Assembly (NCBI RefSeq): GCF_932526225.1
Contig: NC_064038.1
Coordinates: 15,617,575-15,681,574, forward strand
Source of the DNA: Nematostella vectensis
Lineage: Eukaryota; Cnidaria; Anthozoa; Actiniaria; Edwardsiidae
Reading direction: 5' to 3'
Length of the DNA stretch: 64,000 bases
Shown: positions 11,903 through 21,293 of the stretch, piece after piece
Position numbering within the stretch: the first letter of the stretch is position 1
How the letters are laid out: each line of letters begins with the position of its first letter
Made by a program: the position numbers and the translations under genes
Notes under the pieces: generated by a model
Database searches by the model: none
The model's input: only the letters and a program-made list of their open reading frames with translations
Told to the model about the DNA's origin: nothing

Positions 11903-11990
11903 GTAAGTGTAAAGTATGATGCTCTATCTAAATACTGTAAATGAGACTAAAAAAGGACGATCTAATAACTTACGTACGTAAAGCCTCAAG

Positions 11991-12218
11991 ACCGGCGCAC
12001 ATGTTGAGGAAAATTTCACGCATTCACTCTGCTTACTGCCTCGCAAGGCCAAAATCGCACATTTTAAGCAGGAGATAATTATGTCACAGTTGCTTCAAGC
12101 AGGACATAATTTTGACACAGTTGCTTCAAGCAGGAGATGATTTTGTCTCAGTTGTTCGTGACACGTAACTTCGATCGACGTCTGCACGCGTGAAATTTTC
12201 CTCACCGCGTTCGCCGGG
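11991..12218. mobile_element. Inverted-repeat element with an internal 31-bp triplet repeat
   Basis: The left arm at 11993-12021 contains GAGGAAAATTTCACGC. The right arm at 12188-12216 contains the reverse complement GCGTGAAATTTTCCTC. Between them three copies of a 31-bp unit (AGCAGGACATAATTTTGACA...) run from 12067 to 12159. This looks like a MITE that has gained a small tandem array. Confidence 0.65.
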
Positions 12219-13045
12219 CTAAGTTTAAAGTTTTACTTGCCCTAAAGCCGCTCTTTCATGATTTCAAGTTTACCTTATTTAGATGAAATAACTATAGATT
12301 CAATCTATATCCTAGATAAACGTACTGCCCTGCTAGACCATCCCTGTTAATCTAGGCTAATACCAGGAGCGCCGGATTTTATAGGCGGCTTTGTTGTAAA
12401 ATAATGCGGTAATAAGAAGTTCCTTTCAATTTCTTACAGATTCTACACTAACCCTACAGACCCTAGGCCATTTAGGTCGTTTATCATTTGCTCCCGATAC
12501 TAACTGATTCAAGCCAGCTCAAAACTGGCTGATAAGAGGGAGGGAGGGCTGGTGTTAGAAAGGAGAATTATACAAGTTTGAAATGAGTTAGGGCTATTAT
12601 TAGTAAAGTTTAACAACCTCTATTAAACTGTGTCCTGGTATAGAAATATTAGGTTAGTAAACAGGAAATGCTCATGACTATCACTCATTATTCTTACACA
12701 TGCACTGAGGAAAGAGGTGTTATAAAAAGGAGGTTACCGTTTTTAAAATGCCTGTATTCACTGATTTATCGATGGTAAGCATGCCCAAGGTGAGTGAGAG
12801 TTGAAAAACAAACGGGCACGAGAGGAAGAAACTTAAAAGAACCTAGGTTGCCTTTTTATATAGTGGTGGTCCTTGTTCAAGGAACATATTACTTTTCAAA
12901 TTATTAAGGCTTTTTGAAATATCCAGTTCCCCAAATGGATCTATTCACACATCTTTTGTGTTTGTGTTGATTTTATATAATTTGAACCTTAATAATTTTA
13001 AATATTGTAATTGCAAAAATTTATTCATTTGTTTTTATATTTTAG
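12219..13045. other. Probable intron/intergenic sequence
   Basis: No confident exon. A CTTACAG acceptor-like site near 12441 is followed by a short open stretch of about 20 codons but lacks a clear donor. Confidence 0.35.
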
Positions 13046-13139
13046 AATACTTAGGCGAACCGAAGGGCACCAAAATTGGCAGTCTTGCCTGCAAGGGTCT
13101 GGCGCCACCTTCCATAAAAGGAATGGAAGCAGCATTAAG
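13046..13139 (+). CDS. Exon of an unrecognised host gene (split by the Polinton)
   Basis: A 94-nt exon between a T-rich acceptor (TATATTTTAG|AATAC) and a donor (TTAAG|GTATTA). It encodes about 31 residues including YLGEPKGTKIGSLACKGLAP. It enters in phase 1 and leaves in phase 2, matching exactly the exon at 30913. The 17.1-kb Polinton lies in the intron between them. The protein is not recognised. No start or stop was identified, so the gene extends beyond the exons listed. Confidence 0.65.
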
Positions 13140-13460
13140 GTATTAATATTAATATTTTTAATATTGAAATGTTAATGTTTTTCCAGGTTTTTATTTTATT
13201 TATTTACTAGATATTTTCATAGTTGGCTCTTCCAACAGAGATGGACGGGCAATTTTTTTTTGTCATTTTTAAATTTTAAGCCCTGATTATATTTTATATA
13301 AACTCGTACAACATGTTTATAATGCTTTACACAATTCAAAGATTGCAAAACACTCACTACTCTTTTCTATTTTGTGTGCATAAAGTAGATATCTAACTCT
13401 CCCTTGCTGTACCTCTTGATATTGTGATATTTTCTGATACTGTTTTGTGATATTTTCTGA

Positions 13461-13465
13461 TACTG
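13461..13465. repeat. Target-site duplication, left (TACTG)
   Basis: TACTG abuts the left terminus and recurs at 30555-30559 directly after the right terminus. Polintons usually duplicate 6 bp; only 5 bp match here. Confidence 0.7.
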
Positions 13466-13845
13466 AGTAGTAGGATTTTGGCGCAGCTGGCGCAACTTTT
13501 TGATCTCCCCAAATTTCATTCCAAAATGGCGCAAAAGTCTCCGCGCACCTCCGCCAAGCCTCGCGACCTGCGCATGCGCGAGTTTGCCAGAGATCTCTTG
13601 CACGACCACGCCCACCTGTCAATCACTTTGTCACGTGATAGCCAAGCCCACCCGTCAATCACTTTGTCACGTGACGACCACGCCCACCTGTCAATCACTT
13701 TGTAAAAAAACCTGTCAATCACTTTGTCACGTGACGACCACGCCCACCTGTCAATCATTTTGTAAAAAACCTGTCAATCACTTTGTCACGTGATAGCCAA
13801 GCCCACCTGTCAATCATTTTGTCACGTGCTGCACCTAGGGGGAGC
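13466..13845 (+). repeat. Left terminal inverted repeat of the Polinton
   Basis: Identical to the reverse complement of 30204-30554 for 351 bp (13466-13816). The first mismatch is at 13817, and similarity fades by about 13845. The inner part is built of modules CTGTCAATCACTTTGTCACG followed by TGACGACCACGCCCAC or TGATAGCCAAGCCCAC, so it carries several CACGTG palindromes. The outer part holds GGCGCAGCTGGCGC and GCGCATGCGC. Confidence 0.95.
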
Positions 13846-13867
13846 TCGAGGGGGCTAGCCTCTCAGC
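13841..13867. repeat. Dispersed palindrome copy 1
   Basis: GGAGCTCGAGGGGGCTAGCC followed by TCTCAGC, between the left terminal repeat and the PolB promoter. A member of the GAGCTCGAGGGG-CTAG-CCCCTCG family described in the findings. Confidence 0.6.
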
Positions 13868-13888
13868 TTCACATCTAAAAAAGCTTTT

Positions 13889-13909
13889 GAAAAGTGGTTT
13901 AAAGACATG
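13889..13909 (+). promoter_or_regulatory. PolB promoter-like motif (second class)
   Basis: GAAAAGTGGTTTAAAGAC ends immediately before the ATG at 13907. The same block precedes the TFIIB-like, RING and zinc-repeat genes on the other strand. Confidence 0.65.
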
Positions 13910-16900
13910 GCTGGTTTGATAGAAATGGAGAACCTGAAGGTGAAAGATCTGAAAGCCCTCGCCAAGGAGCGGGGTATCCCAAGATATTACTGGATGCGGA
14001 GAGACGAGCTCGTCGGGGCGCTGACCAGCACGTCACCACCACCACCACCCCGACGGGTTCCTTTACCCAAACTTGTCAAAGGACTGCCACGACCACCCCG
14101 CATTACCCCGTCCAACACGTCGGAGAGTATTCTCGACGGCCCGATACCTGAGATTAATGTCCCTATTCTAAAACCCTCCCAACCCCCACGGAGTTCCCGC
14201 GTCCAATCACTCAAGCATTTTGCAAACAGGGCGGCCAACTTGATCAAGAGCGAGTTAGACAAGTTTGCGGATTGGATACTATCTTATGTCCCTGAGCCCA
14301 TCAAAAAGACCGTCAAAGAGGCTGCAGATAAACGGGTCGAACGTCTGAAGGAGAGGATTAAGCGTCTACACGAGGAGGTGGAAGATCGCTTCACACCCAA
14401 GGAACAACAGACGGCGTTGAAGGGGTATCTTAAAACCCACGGAATAGCCGGGCAGAGAGGTTACGACCCCAAGACATTCATCGCCAGAATCAAACCGAAA
14501 GTCTTAGAGCTCATCAGTCGACAAAAAAAGCCTATCAAAGTGAAGTTTATCTTTACTTGCGGGTTTATAAAAGAGGATCCGGCTACAGCTCAGATCGAAG
14601 AAGAACTGGGATATTTTCATACAGAGAAGCCCGAGATTGTGACAGAGTCGACTGATCTCTCTGATTTGTTCGATACGATGACAAATTATTTACTCGGGTT
14701 AGTTGAGCTGTTCCAGAAGCAAGGCTCCGGATGGCAGTTTGACCAAGTGGAATACTTTGACATCAACATAGACCCCTTTGAACCGCTTTCTGGGTCTTCC
14801 TATATTCCGCTGCCGCCGAAACTAGCGTCTAAGAAGGCGATCATCAATGTTAAGAACGAGAATGATCACGAATGTTTCAAGTGGGCAGTAACCTCTGCTG
14901 TGTATCCTAGGGAGAAAGATCCTCAAAGGTTCAGTAAACAAATGATAGAGAACTCTGAGAAATTCGACTGGTCAGGGATAGAGTTCCCCGTCTCACTAAA
15001 ACAGATTGACAAGTTCGAGAAACAGAACCAGTATACGGTTAATGTGTTTGGATACGAAACCAAAATATATCCATTGAGAATCAGTGAGAAGGATCCAGAT
15101 AATGCAATCAACTTACTTCTCATCTCGGATGATGAGACGAATCATTACTGCTGGATAAAGAATATGATGAGATTAGTATCTACTCAAATTGATGAGTTTC
15201 ATCATACTCGTTTTTTATGCTGCAGATGTCTGAACTCGTTTCGGTGCAAACAATCATTAGAAAAACATTCTGAATGCTGCGGCAATCATGAAGCGGTTGG
15301 AATAGAGATGCCTAAGATAGATAAGGATGGAAATCTACCCCACATTAAATTCAAAAACTACAACAGAAAAATGCGTGTCCCCTTTGTTGTCTATGCCGAC
15401 TTTGAGAGCTTCACAGAAAATATAGACACATGCTCCCCAGATGAGAGTAAAAGCTTCACTAAGCAATACCAGAAACACAAACCGTCTGGTTTCTGCTATC
15501 TCATCAAGTGTTTCGACGGAGATATATCCCCATCCGAGCTTGTACGATACACAGCTGAATCTCCAGACGAAGATATCCCACAGCTTTTCGTAGAGTCTTT
15601 GGAGTCAGACATTAAGAAAATTTACGATAAGTTCAGGTTCCCTAAGAAGGTGAAAATGACTCCGAAGGACAAAATCGCCTATAACGGCGCCACTCACTGT
15701 CACATCTGTGAGGGTGAATTAGGGGAAGACAAGGTTTTGGACCATTGCCACCTCACCGGAAAGTACAGAGGTGCTGCTCACAACGCATGCAACTTAGATC
15801 ACAAAATTCCAAAGTTCTTCCCTGTTATCTTTCACAATCTGTCTGGGTACGACAGCCATCTATTTATCAAGAACCTTGGTACATCGGAAGGTAAAATAAA
15901 CTGTATACCTAATAACGAGGAAAAGTATATTTCTTTCACAAAACAGATTGTAGTCGACAGTTTCACGAACAAGGAGGGCAACAAGATTGATGTTAAACGT
16001 GATATCAGATTTATCGACAGTTTCAGGTTTATGTCGGCCAGTCTCGACAGTCTAGTAGGTAATATGTCAAGGGAGTGCTTCAAAAACCTGGCGGAGTACT
16101 ATGAGGGGGAGGAGCTCCAGCTGTTGTTGAGGAAGGGTGTTTTCCCTTACGACTGGTTCGACGGCTTTAGCAAGCTCGACGCAACACAGCTCCCACAGAG
16201 AGAGGCATTCCACTCCAAACTCAACGACACCGACATATCGGAGGAGGATCACCTGCACGCGCGGAGAGTGTGGGAGGTCTTTGGGATGGGGACCATGAGG
16301 GATTACCACAATCTGTACCTAGAGTCGGATGTGTTGCTTTTAGCTGACGTTTTCGAGAACTTTAGGGACGTTTGTCTCAAGAATTACGGTCTGGACCCCG
16401 CTTGGTACTACACAGCGCCAGGGTTGGCTTGGGATGCGGCGTTGAAGACTACCAAGGTGAGGCTAGAGCTTCTAACGGACTATGACATGTTGCTCATGAT
16501 TGAGAAGGGCATCCGTGGGGGTGTCTCCATGATAAGCAACAGACATGGGGAGGCGAATAACCCTTACATGAAGGAGTATGACCCTGACCTACCCACAAAA
16601 TATATCACCTACCTTGATGCTAACAATTTGTATGGCTGGGCGATGAGCAACCCTTTACCGACTCACGGTTTCAGGTGGATGGGTGACCAAGAGCTGTCAG
16701 GTTGGAGAGACCGCCCATGCATTCTGGAGGTTGACTTGGAGTACCCTCACCACCTACATGACTTACACAACGATTACCCACTAGCCCCGGAATCTATCGG
16801 GCTAGGCAATGTGGACAAGTTGGTCCCCAACCTTAACGACAAGACAAAGTACGTTATCCACCATGAGACTCTGAGACTTTATGTGAGTTTTGGGCTAAAA

Positions 16901-17833
16901 GTCACTAAGATTCACAGGGGTGTCACTTTTGAGGAGTCTGCTTGGCTGGAGCCCTACATTGACTTGAACACCGATCTGAGAGCCAAGGCGACAAACGATT
17001 TTGAGAAAGATTTTTTCAAGTTAATGAACAACTCCGTCTTTGGTAAGACTATGGAGAACATTAGGAACAGGGTGGACATTCGGTTGGTGACGGACGAGAA
17101 GCAGGCTAAGAAGCTCATATCAAAGCCGAACTATCAACATCGCACCATCTTTTGCGAGAATCTAGCCGCCATCCACATGAAGAAGACAAAGCTGATCTTC
17201 AACAAGCCTGTCTACTTGGGCATGTCCATTCTGGACCTGAGTAAGACGCTCATGTACGATTTCCACTACAACTTCGTCAAGCCCAAGTACGGTGAGGATG
17301 CAAAGCTCTTATTCACTGATACTGACAGCCTGATGTATGAGATCGAGACGAAAGACTTTTACGAGGACATCAGCGGGGATGTGAGGTCCATGTTCGACAC
17401 CAGCAACTTTCCGAAGGGTCACCCATCTGGTATTGAGGTGGGTGTGAACAAGAAAGTCATCGGAATGTTTAAAGATGAGGCTGGGGGTCAGCAAATCACA
17501 GAATTTGTAGGACTGAGGGCCAAACTTTACTCGTACAAGATGGATGAAGGTAAAGAAGAAAAGAAATGCAAGGGCGTCAAGAGAGCAGTCGTCAAGAAGA
17601 GCATCGGTTTCGATGACTACAAGGATTGCTTATTTGGTAAGAAACCTCAGATGAGACTTATGAATGTCATCAGAAGTCATAAGCATGATGTTTACACTGA
17701 AACGGTGAACAAGGTCGCTCTATCTCATGAGGATGATAAACGGGTCATCTGTGATGATGGTATTCACACCTTCGCTCACGGTCATTTCAGAACGCTATTA
17801 GGTGGTGGCTCAGTATCTTCAGGGACGACTTGA
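13907..17833 (+). CDS. Protein-primed family B DNA polymerase (Polinton PolB)
   Basis: 1308 aa; replicates the element from its termini by protein priming. Residues about 8-42 resemble a SAP-type DNA-binding motif, followed by a proline-rich linker. The exonuclease motifs are YADFESF (D498, E500), HNLSGYDSH (N644, D649) and YLESD (Y804, D808). The polymerase motifs are A (D904 in YLDANNLYG), B (KLMNNSVFGKT, K1038), C (FTDTDS, D1138/D1140) and KLY at 1206. Extra modules are a C2H2-like CCRC...H...CC motif near 438-460 and a Cys/His cluster at 596-629 (CHIC...DHCHLTGKYRG...H..CN) like EndoVII/HNH zinc folds. A conserved-looking ECFKW (C323) and NHYCW (H413) pair lies in the N-terminal part. The gene overlaps the convergent integrase by 52 bp. 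Confidence 0.96.
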   Translation: MAGLIEMENLKVKDLKALAKERGIPRYYWMRRDELVGALTSTSPPPPPRRVPLPKLVKGLPRPPRITPSNTSESILDGPIPEINVPILKPSQPPRSSRVQSLKHFANRAANLIKSELDKFADWILSYVPEPIKKTVKEAADKRVERLKERIKRLHEEVEDRFTPKEQQTALKGYLKTHGIAGQRGYDPKTFIARIKPKVLELISRQKKPIKVKFIFTCGFIKEDPATAQIEEELGYFHTEKPEIVTESTDLSDLFDTMTNYLLGLVELFQKQGSGWQFDQVEYFDINIDPFEPLSGSSYIPLPPKLASKKAIINVKNENDHECFKWAVTSAVYPREKDPQRFSKQMIENSEKFDWSGIEFPVSLKQIDKFEKQNQYTVNVFGYETKIYPLRISEKDPDNAINLLLISDDETNHYCWIKNMMRLVSTQIDEFHHTRFLCCRCLNSFRCKQSLEKHSECCGNHEAVGIEMPKIDKDGNLPHIKFKNYNRKMRVPFVVYADFESFTENIDTCSPDESKSFTKQYQKHKPSGFCYLIKCFDGDISPSELVRYTAESPDEDIPQLFVESLESDIKKIYDKFRFPKKVKMTPKDKIAYNGATHCHICEGELGEDKVLDHCHLTGKYRGAAHNACNLDHKIPKFFPVIFHNLSGYDSHLFIKNLGTSEGKINCIPNNEEKYISFTKQIVVDSFTNKEGNKIDVKRDIRFIDSFRFMSASLDSLVGNMSRECFKNLAEYYEGEELQLLLRKGVFPYDWFDGFSKLDATQLPQREAFHSKLNDTDISEEDHLHARRVWEVFGMGTMRDYHNLYLESDVLLLADVFENFRDVCLKNYGLDPAWYYTAPGLAWDAALKTTKVRLELLTDYDMLLMIEKGIRGGVSMISNRHGEANNPYMKEYDPDLPTKYITYLDANNLYGWAMSNPLPTHGFRWMGDQELSGWRDRPCILEVDLEYPHHLHDLHNDYPLAPESIGLGNVDKLVPNLNDKTKYVIHHETLRLYVSFGLKVTKIHRGVTFEESAWLEPYIDLNTDLRAKATNDFEKDFFKLMNNSVFGKTMENIRNRVDIRLVTDEKQAKKLISKPNYQHRTIFCENLAAIHMKKTKLIFNKPVYLGMSILDLSKTLMYDFHYNFVKPKYGEDAKLLFTDTDSLMYEIETKDFYEDISGDVRSMFDTSNFPKGHPSGIEVGVNKKVIGMFKDEAGGQQITEFVGLRAKLYSYKMDEGKEEKKCKGVKRAVVKKSIGFDDYKDCLFGKKPQMRLMNVIRSHKHDVYTETVNKVALSHEDDKRVICDDGIHTFAHGHFRTLLGGGSVSSGTT

Positions 17834-18774
17834 AGTTCTTCCCTAACGAACGACCTCCTTGGAGCGCCTTCGGAGAGGTAATACAACACAGGCTGTCCAA
17901 CTGAAACAACACTGCGTGATAGATCAAACACTTTTAAACTCCAAATAGGATCTGTGGCTCGTCTGCGTTCACCTCCTTCCTCTTCTCCAGGAGCTAACAG
18001 ATATCTAACTCTAACCCCTGGTGGTAGTCTAACTTCATCAAGTCCAACAGGCCGCTTATACGTTGGAGGGTCAATATCAACCTCTTTCAAACCAATAGAT
18101 TTTGCAGGCTCTTTGCCAGTGATTCTTATGGGTTGACTATTCAGAGTTTTCAAAACACCTGGCAATCGTTTCACCCAAACTCTGGACCGATCATCGCTAA
18201 TCATTTCTTGAGCATACTGATGAGAAAACAACCTCTCCGCCAGTATTCTATTGGCGCGTTCGACAAAAGCCTGTGCGCGATGGTTCCCAGCTTCGCTTCG
18301 CTGTATGGTAACCCCCTTCTTTTTCATAATCTTCGTTACCTCTCCCCTAAATTCTGTCCCCGGATCGACAATCACCGTATGAGGCCATTTAAGTTTTCTG
18401 GAGTATATCTTTTCAAACCCTTTAGCAATTCCACTCGAATCCTTGGTAGTCAGTGCTTCTGCATCTTTATATCTCGAGGCAATATCAATCACGACCAACG
18501 CGTAACGGTAGGTTTTTCTGCCTACGTTATCGTGGGGCATAAACAACAGATCGGCTTGGTGAATCTGATTAGGTTTATTCACAGTCCAATGCGGTCTGGG
18601 GACATACTTTGGAGCTGGGAGATAGATCTGCCACAACGCCTGTTTTTCAAGCCACCTCTTAGCCTCAGCTTCACTGACTTTAGCGACACTAGCTAACTTA
18701 GAAATAGCTGAATACCCTTTCCAGTATCCATCGGTGGAATAGTATATTTTTGATAACCTGCTTTCGTTACTCAT
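17782..18774 (-). CDS. Retroviral-type integrase (DDE) of the Polinton
   Basis: 330 aa; inserts the element into the host genome. The rve core holds the catalytic acids D75 (HQADLLFMP), D137 (VIVDPGTEF) and E172 (FVERANR), with 34 residues between the last two. The N-terminal 60 residues lack an obvious HHCC zinc site. Residues about 255-320 form a basic, beta-rich tail of the chromo/SH3-like kind that often guides target choice. The start codon overlaps a TTTAAA shared with the divergent capsid gene, 33 bp away. The 3' end overlaps PolB, tail to tail. Confidence 0.95.
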   Translation of the reverse strand: MSNESRLSKIYYSTDGYWKGYSAISKLASVAKVSEAEAKRWLEKQALWQIYLPAPKYVPRPHWTVNKPNQIHQADLLFMPHDNVGRKTYRYALVVIDIASRYKDAEALTTKDSSGIAKGFEKIYSRKLKWPHTVIVDPGTEFRGEVTKIMKKKGVTIQRSEAGNHRAQAFVERANRILAERLFSHQYAQEMISDDRSRVWVKRLPGVLKTLNSQPIRITGKEPAKSIGLKEVDIDPPTYKRPVGLDEVRLPPGVRVRYLLAPGEEEGGERRRATDPIWSLKVFDLSRSVVSVGQPVLYYLSEGAPRRSFVREELQVVPEDTEPPPNSVLK

Positions 18775-18807
18775 TTAAAGATTATCTCTCTTTTCTTAAA
18801 ATAAAAG
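18774..18807. promoter_or_regulatory. Bidirectional promoter region between integrase and capsid genes
   Basis: TTTAAAGAT at 18774-18782 contains palindromic TTTAAA, which abuts the integrase ATG on the - strand and lies 26 nt before the capsid ATG on the + strand. TCTTTT...AAAAGA gives a weak hairpin ending next to the capsid ATG. Confidence 0.6.
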
Positions 18808-20046
18808 ATGGCACAAGCGATATCAGAAAAAATTAACCCAAACAGGATCCCACGGGAACCCTTCGGCCTGAAAGCGGAATCGTCGCTGAATCGGATTACA
18901 TTCAATCCCTCATCGGCAAGTCCTGGAGAAACCCTCTATATAAATATTCCAAAACTTGCTGAAAATGTAGTGATTGTTCCAGGTAGTGTATCCTTACTAT
19001 TTGACTTAAACGTCACAGGACACGCGAATAATACTCTCGTCAACAACGTTGGCCGGAACCTAGTGTCAAGGCTCAAGATTCTTTTCGGTGGAGAAACACT
19101 ACAGGATACTCAAAGATACGATCTCTTCCAAACCTATCACGACTTATACTTACAAGCTGAAGATCGTGAGGATAGAATAAAACAAGGTATCTCCTCTGAA
19201 AACATGAGGAAGCTCAGGACAAATGCAGGTGACAAAGCGACATCAGATGCTAAGGAAGTAGCTCTTGCAGCAGTTCACAACACCAAGTACTGCATTCCAC
19301 TCGACCATCCTATTCTCGGCGAGCATGGGGTCTTTTATCCAAAGGCGTTACCTCATCCGCTAATCTTTGAAATTACTCTAGCCCCAGTTTCCGACGTCGT
19401 TGTTTATGCTGACACGGTCAAGACTCCAACGTACACAATCACAAACCTCGAGTTGGAATATGCTTGCATCTCAAGTGAATACTTGGCCCGTGAGGCGTTG
19501 TCGGCTTATCAGGTTGGTAGAGGATTCTTTTACGAGAACGTCATTCTCCACAAAACGTTCACCATTTCCAAACCTAATGATGGTGTCATAAACGAGCACA
19601 TTAATCTGCCGAGGAGGTCAATGACAGGGATATTGTGCCTGTTCACAGAGAGCTACACCGGAGGAGCAAGGGATTCCGAAAAGTTTGTCAATCCAAGCAT
19701 CACATCGATCAACATTAATGTGGATGGCATGCCAAACCGTCTCTACTCCAAGGGAATGACACCGCCGGACCTCTGGGAGTCGGTAAAGAAACGTTTCGGT
19801 AGAGAGGGTGTTAAGCAAAAGGATTTTTACGCTAATAACAAGTTTGCTCTGTGGGTCGACTTGAGGGCACACCCAGATAACAGCATTCACGGAGGAGGTC
19901 TGGTCTTGAACAACACGCGAGACGGAGTAAAACTAGAAATGAAACGAAAAGTTGGAGGAACGGGAAACATCACCTGCTACATGTTTGTAGTAGCCGACGC
20001 GTTGATGGAGGTTATGAACTCGGATTTGAGAGCAATCATGTATTAA
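18808..20046 (+). CDS. Probable major capsid protein (double jelly-roll, Polinton PY-like)
   Basis: 412 aa. It starts with a conserved-looking block NRITFNPSSASPGETLYINI, then alternating beta-rich segments, a lysine/glutamate-rich helical insert around residues 110-150, and a second beta-rich half ending ITCYMFVVADALMEVMNSD. The position beside integrase and just before the packaging ATPase is where Polinton and adintovirus capsid genes lie. Double jelly-roll capsids are established for this lineage; the fold here is inferred from context and texture, not demonstrated. Confidence 0.72.
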   Translation: MAQAISEKINPNRIPREPFGLKAESSLNRITFNPSSASPGETLYINIPKLAENVVIVPGSVSLLFDLNVTGHANNTLVNNVGRNLVSRLKILFGGETLQDTQRYDLFQTYHDLYLQAEDREDRIKQGISSENMRKLRTNAGDKATSDAKEVALAAVHNTKYCIPLDHPILGEHGVFYPKALPHPLIFEITLAPVSDVVVYADTVKTPTYTITNLELEYACISSEYLAREALSAYQVGRGFFYENVILHKTFTISKPNDGVINEHINLPRRSMTGILCLFTESYTGGARDSEKFVNPSITSININVDGMPNRLYSKGMTPPDLWESVKKRFGREGVKQKDFYANNKFALWVDLRAHPDNSIHGGGLVLNNTRDGVKLEMKRKVGGTGNITCYMFVVADALMEVMNSDLRAIMY

Positions 20047-20075
20047 AAAAGACTTGTGTGATAATACAAAAAAGA

Positions 20076-20702
20076 ATGGAAGAATTACGGGAGAAAGTTC
20101 CTTTTCATTGTATTATCACAGGACCTACTAATTGTGGGAAGACAAAGTACCTCACGGAACAGCTCCGAGGGCCGTTCCGGCATGTGTTTGAATACATTGT
20201 GTTGATTTGCCCGACTTATGCGAAAAATAAGTCCTATCGTGGATTTGCTCACGGAGATAAACGTTTCTTGGTATTATCACCGGATTCTAGTAACACCGAT
20301 GAGATTAACGAGTTTCTAACAGATTGTGCGGTGCTGTTTTCTGGTACAAATACGTTACTCGTTTTGGATGACTGTGCTGTATCGAAAGATCTAAAGCAAC
20401 GCTCGAACAAGTTTATCAATCTAGCGTTCTCAGGGAGACACGATGGGTTATCAGTGTGGGTATTGACGCAACAATTAACATCCATAGCAAAGCCCTTCCG
20501 TGATAACGTCGCCTGTGTGGTCACATTCCATAATCCATCTCAAATCGGTACCAAAACACTGTTTGAAGATTATGGGGGTGACTTAGACGCCGAGACTCGT
20601 AAAAAGTTCGTAGAACTGCTGAAAACTGAAAAGTATTCCAGACTCTGTTTCTGCCTACGACATCCATTCCAACGTTATTTGGAGATTCCTGCCACGCGGT
20701 GA
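20076..20702 (+). CDS. A32-like genome-packaging ATPase (FtsK/HerA type)
   Basis: 208 aa from the ATG at 20076; an upstream in-frame GTG at 20058 is not used as a start. Walker A is GPTNCGKT (16-23), Walker B is TLLVLDDC (D98, D99), and SVWVLTQQL (about 126-134) fits the sensor glutamine region. It would pump element DNA into capsids. It follows the capsid gene by 29 nt with only a degenerate TTAAAAAAGAC in the gap, so the two may be transcribed together. Confidence 0.92.
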   Translation: MEELREKVPFHCIITGPTNCGKTKYLTEQLRGPFRHVFEYIVLICPTYAKNKSYRGFAHGDKRFLVLSPDSSNTDEINEFLTDCAVLFSGTNTLLVLDDCAVSKDLKQRSNKFINLAFSGRHDGLSVWVLTQQLTSIAKPFRDNVACVVTFHNPSQIGTKTLFEDYGGDLDAETRKKFVELLKTEKYSRLCFCLRHPFQRYLEIPATR

Positions 20703-20726
20703 GCTCGAGGGGCTGACCCCTCGAAG
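20701..20726. repeat. Dispersed palindrome copy 2
   Basis: GAGCTCGAGGGGCTGACCCC followed by TCGAAG, starting in the last codons of the ATPase gene and filling the gap to the next promoter motif. CGAGGGG pairs with CCCCTCG. Confidence 0.7.
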
Positions 20727-20729
20727 TGG

Positions 20730-20765
20730 TTTAAAAACATCTTGGTCTACTTACAAAATAAGATG
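20730..20765 (+). promoter_or_regulatory. Promoter-like TTTAAAAAC plus CATCTT/AAGATG hairpin
   Basis: TTTAAAAAC at 20730-20738 follows GAAGTGG. CATCTT at 20738-20743 pairs with AAGATG at 20760-20765, whose last three bases are the start codon. Confidence 0.55.
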
Positions 20766-21293
20766 GCAAGCATTGAGGATTATATGGAAGAGGAACCTGA
20801 GTCTAAGGGGAGTTCGAGGGGTGCGCCTCCCGAAGATGATGTTGAAGTCAAACGAGAATCGCTGGCTATTCTCGCATCTCTTGGGACTACGAAGGAATTT
20901 CTTGGTGTGGACATGAGTTTAGGGGATATCAAGAAGCTCTCGGCGAAAGACGTAGAAAAATACTTTGTTCGCTACCAGACTGTCTTAGGCAAGCAAGTTA
21001 CTGATGGATTAGTAGAATCAGCACTTCAAGTACTGTCTCAAGTCATTTCCTACGTGGTTCCTGTAGATGACACCGAAGCGCTTAGCAAAGACTTACAGAA
21101 CGACGAGTTGGTTAAACGCGAATTGTCAAACTTTGCAGGTCTCTTAGTATTGAAGGGAGGAAGGATGGTAGCACTTGCTAGCGGTCTCTTTCGGGTCGCT
21201 AAGCATGTTAAACTAACACCTTCTTCACAGGAGACTTCCAACAAACTTCAAGAAGTTTCGAGCACAACTGAGCAAACTCTTGAGCACACCTGA
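20763..21293 (+). CDS. Polinton protein of unknown function (176 aa)
   Basis: The start at ATG 20763 is chosen because the promoter hairpin ends there; the frame is open 21 nt further upstream without an ATG. The N-terminus is acidic (IEDYMEEEPES). Residues 15-25 (SSRGAPPED) derive from a dispersed palindrome inserted in frame. The remainder is helical with a hydrophobic middle (LVESALQVLSQVISYVVPV) and no recognised domain. The Thr/Ser/Glu-rich tail runs into an imperfect repeat. Not recognised; a structural or scaffolding role is possible from its position among capsid genes. Confidence 0.7.
   Translation: MASIEDYMEEEPESKGSSRGAPPEDDVEVKRESLAILASLGTTKEFLGVDMSLGDIKKLSAKDVEKYFVRYQTVLGKQVTDGLVESALQVLSQVISYVVPVDDTEALSKDLQNDELVKRELSNFAGLLVLKGGRMVALASGLFRVAKHVKLTPSSQETSNKLQEVSSTTEQTLEHT
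20810..20836. repeat. Dispersed palindrome copy 3 (inside a gene)
   Basis: GAGTTCGAGGGGTGCGCCTC followed by CCGAAG, in frame in the 176-aa gene, encoding SSRGAPPE. Confidence 0.6.

Noticed and set aside
13500-13793. 97-codon frame in the left terminal repeat, with an identical one at 30227-30520
   Set aside because: It is repeat sequence of the terminal inverted repeats and encodes repeated CQSLCHVTT-type peptides; no gene evidence.
20058-20075. GTG start for the packaging ATPase
   Set aside because: In a eukaryotic element the ATG at 20076 is preferred; the added residues show no conservation signal.
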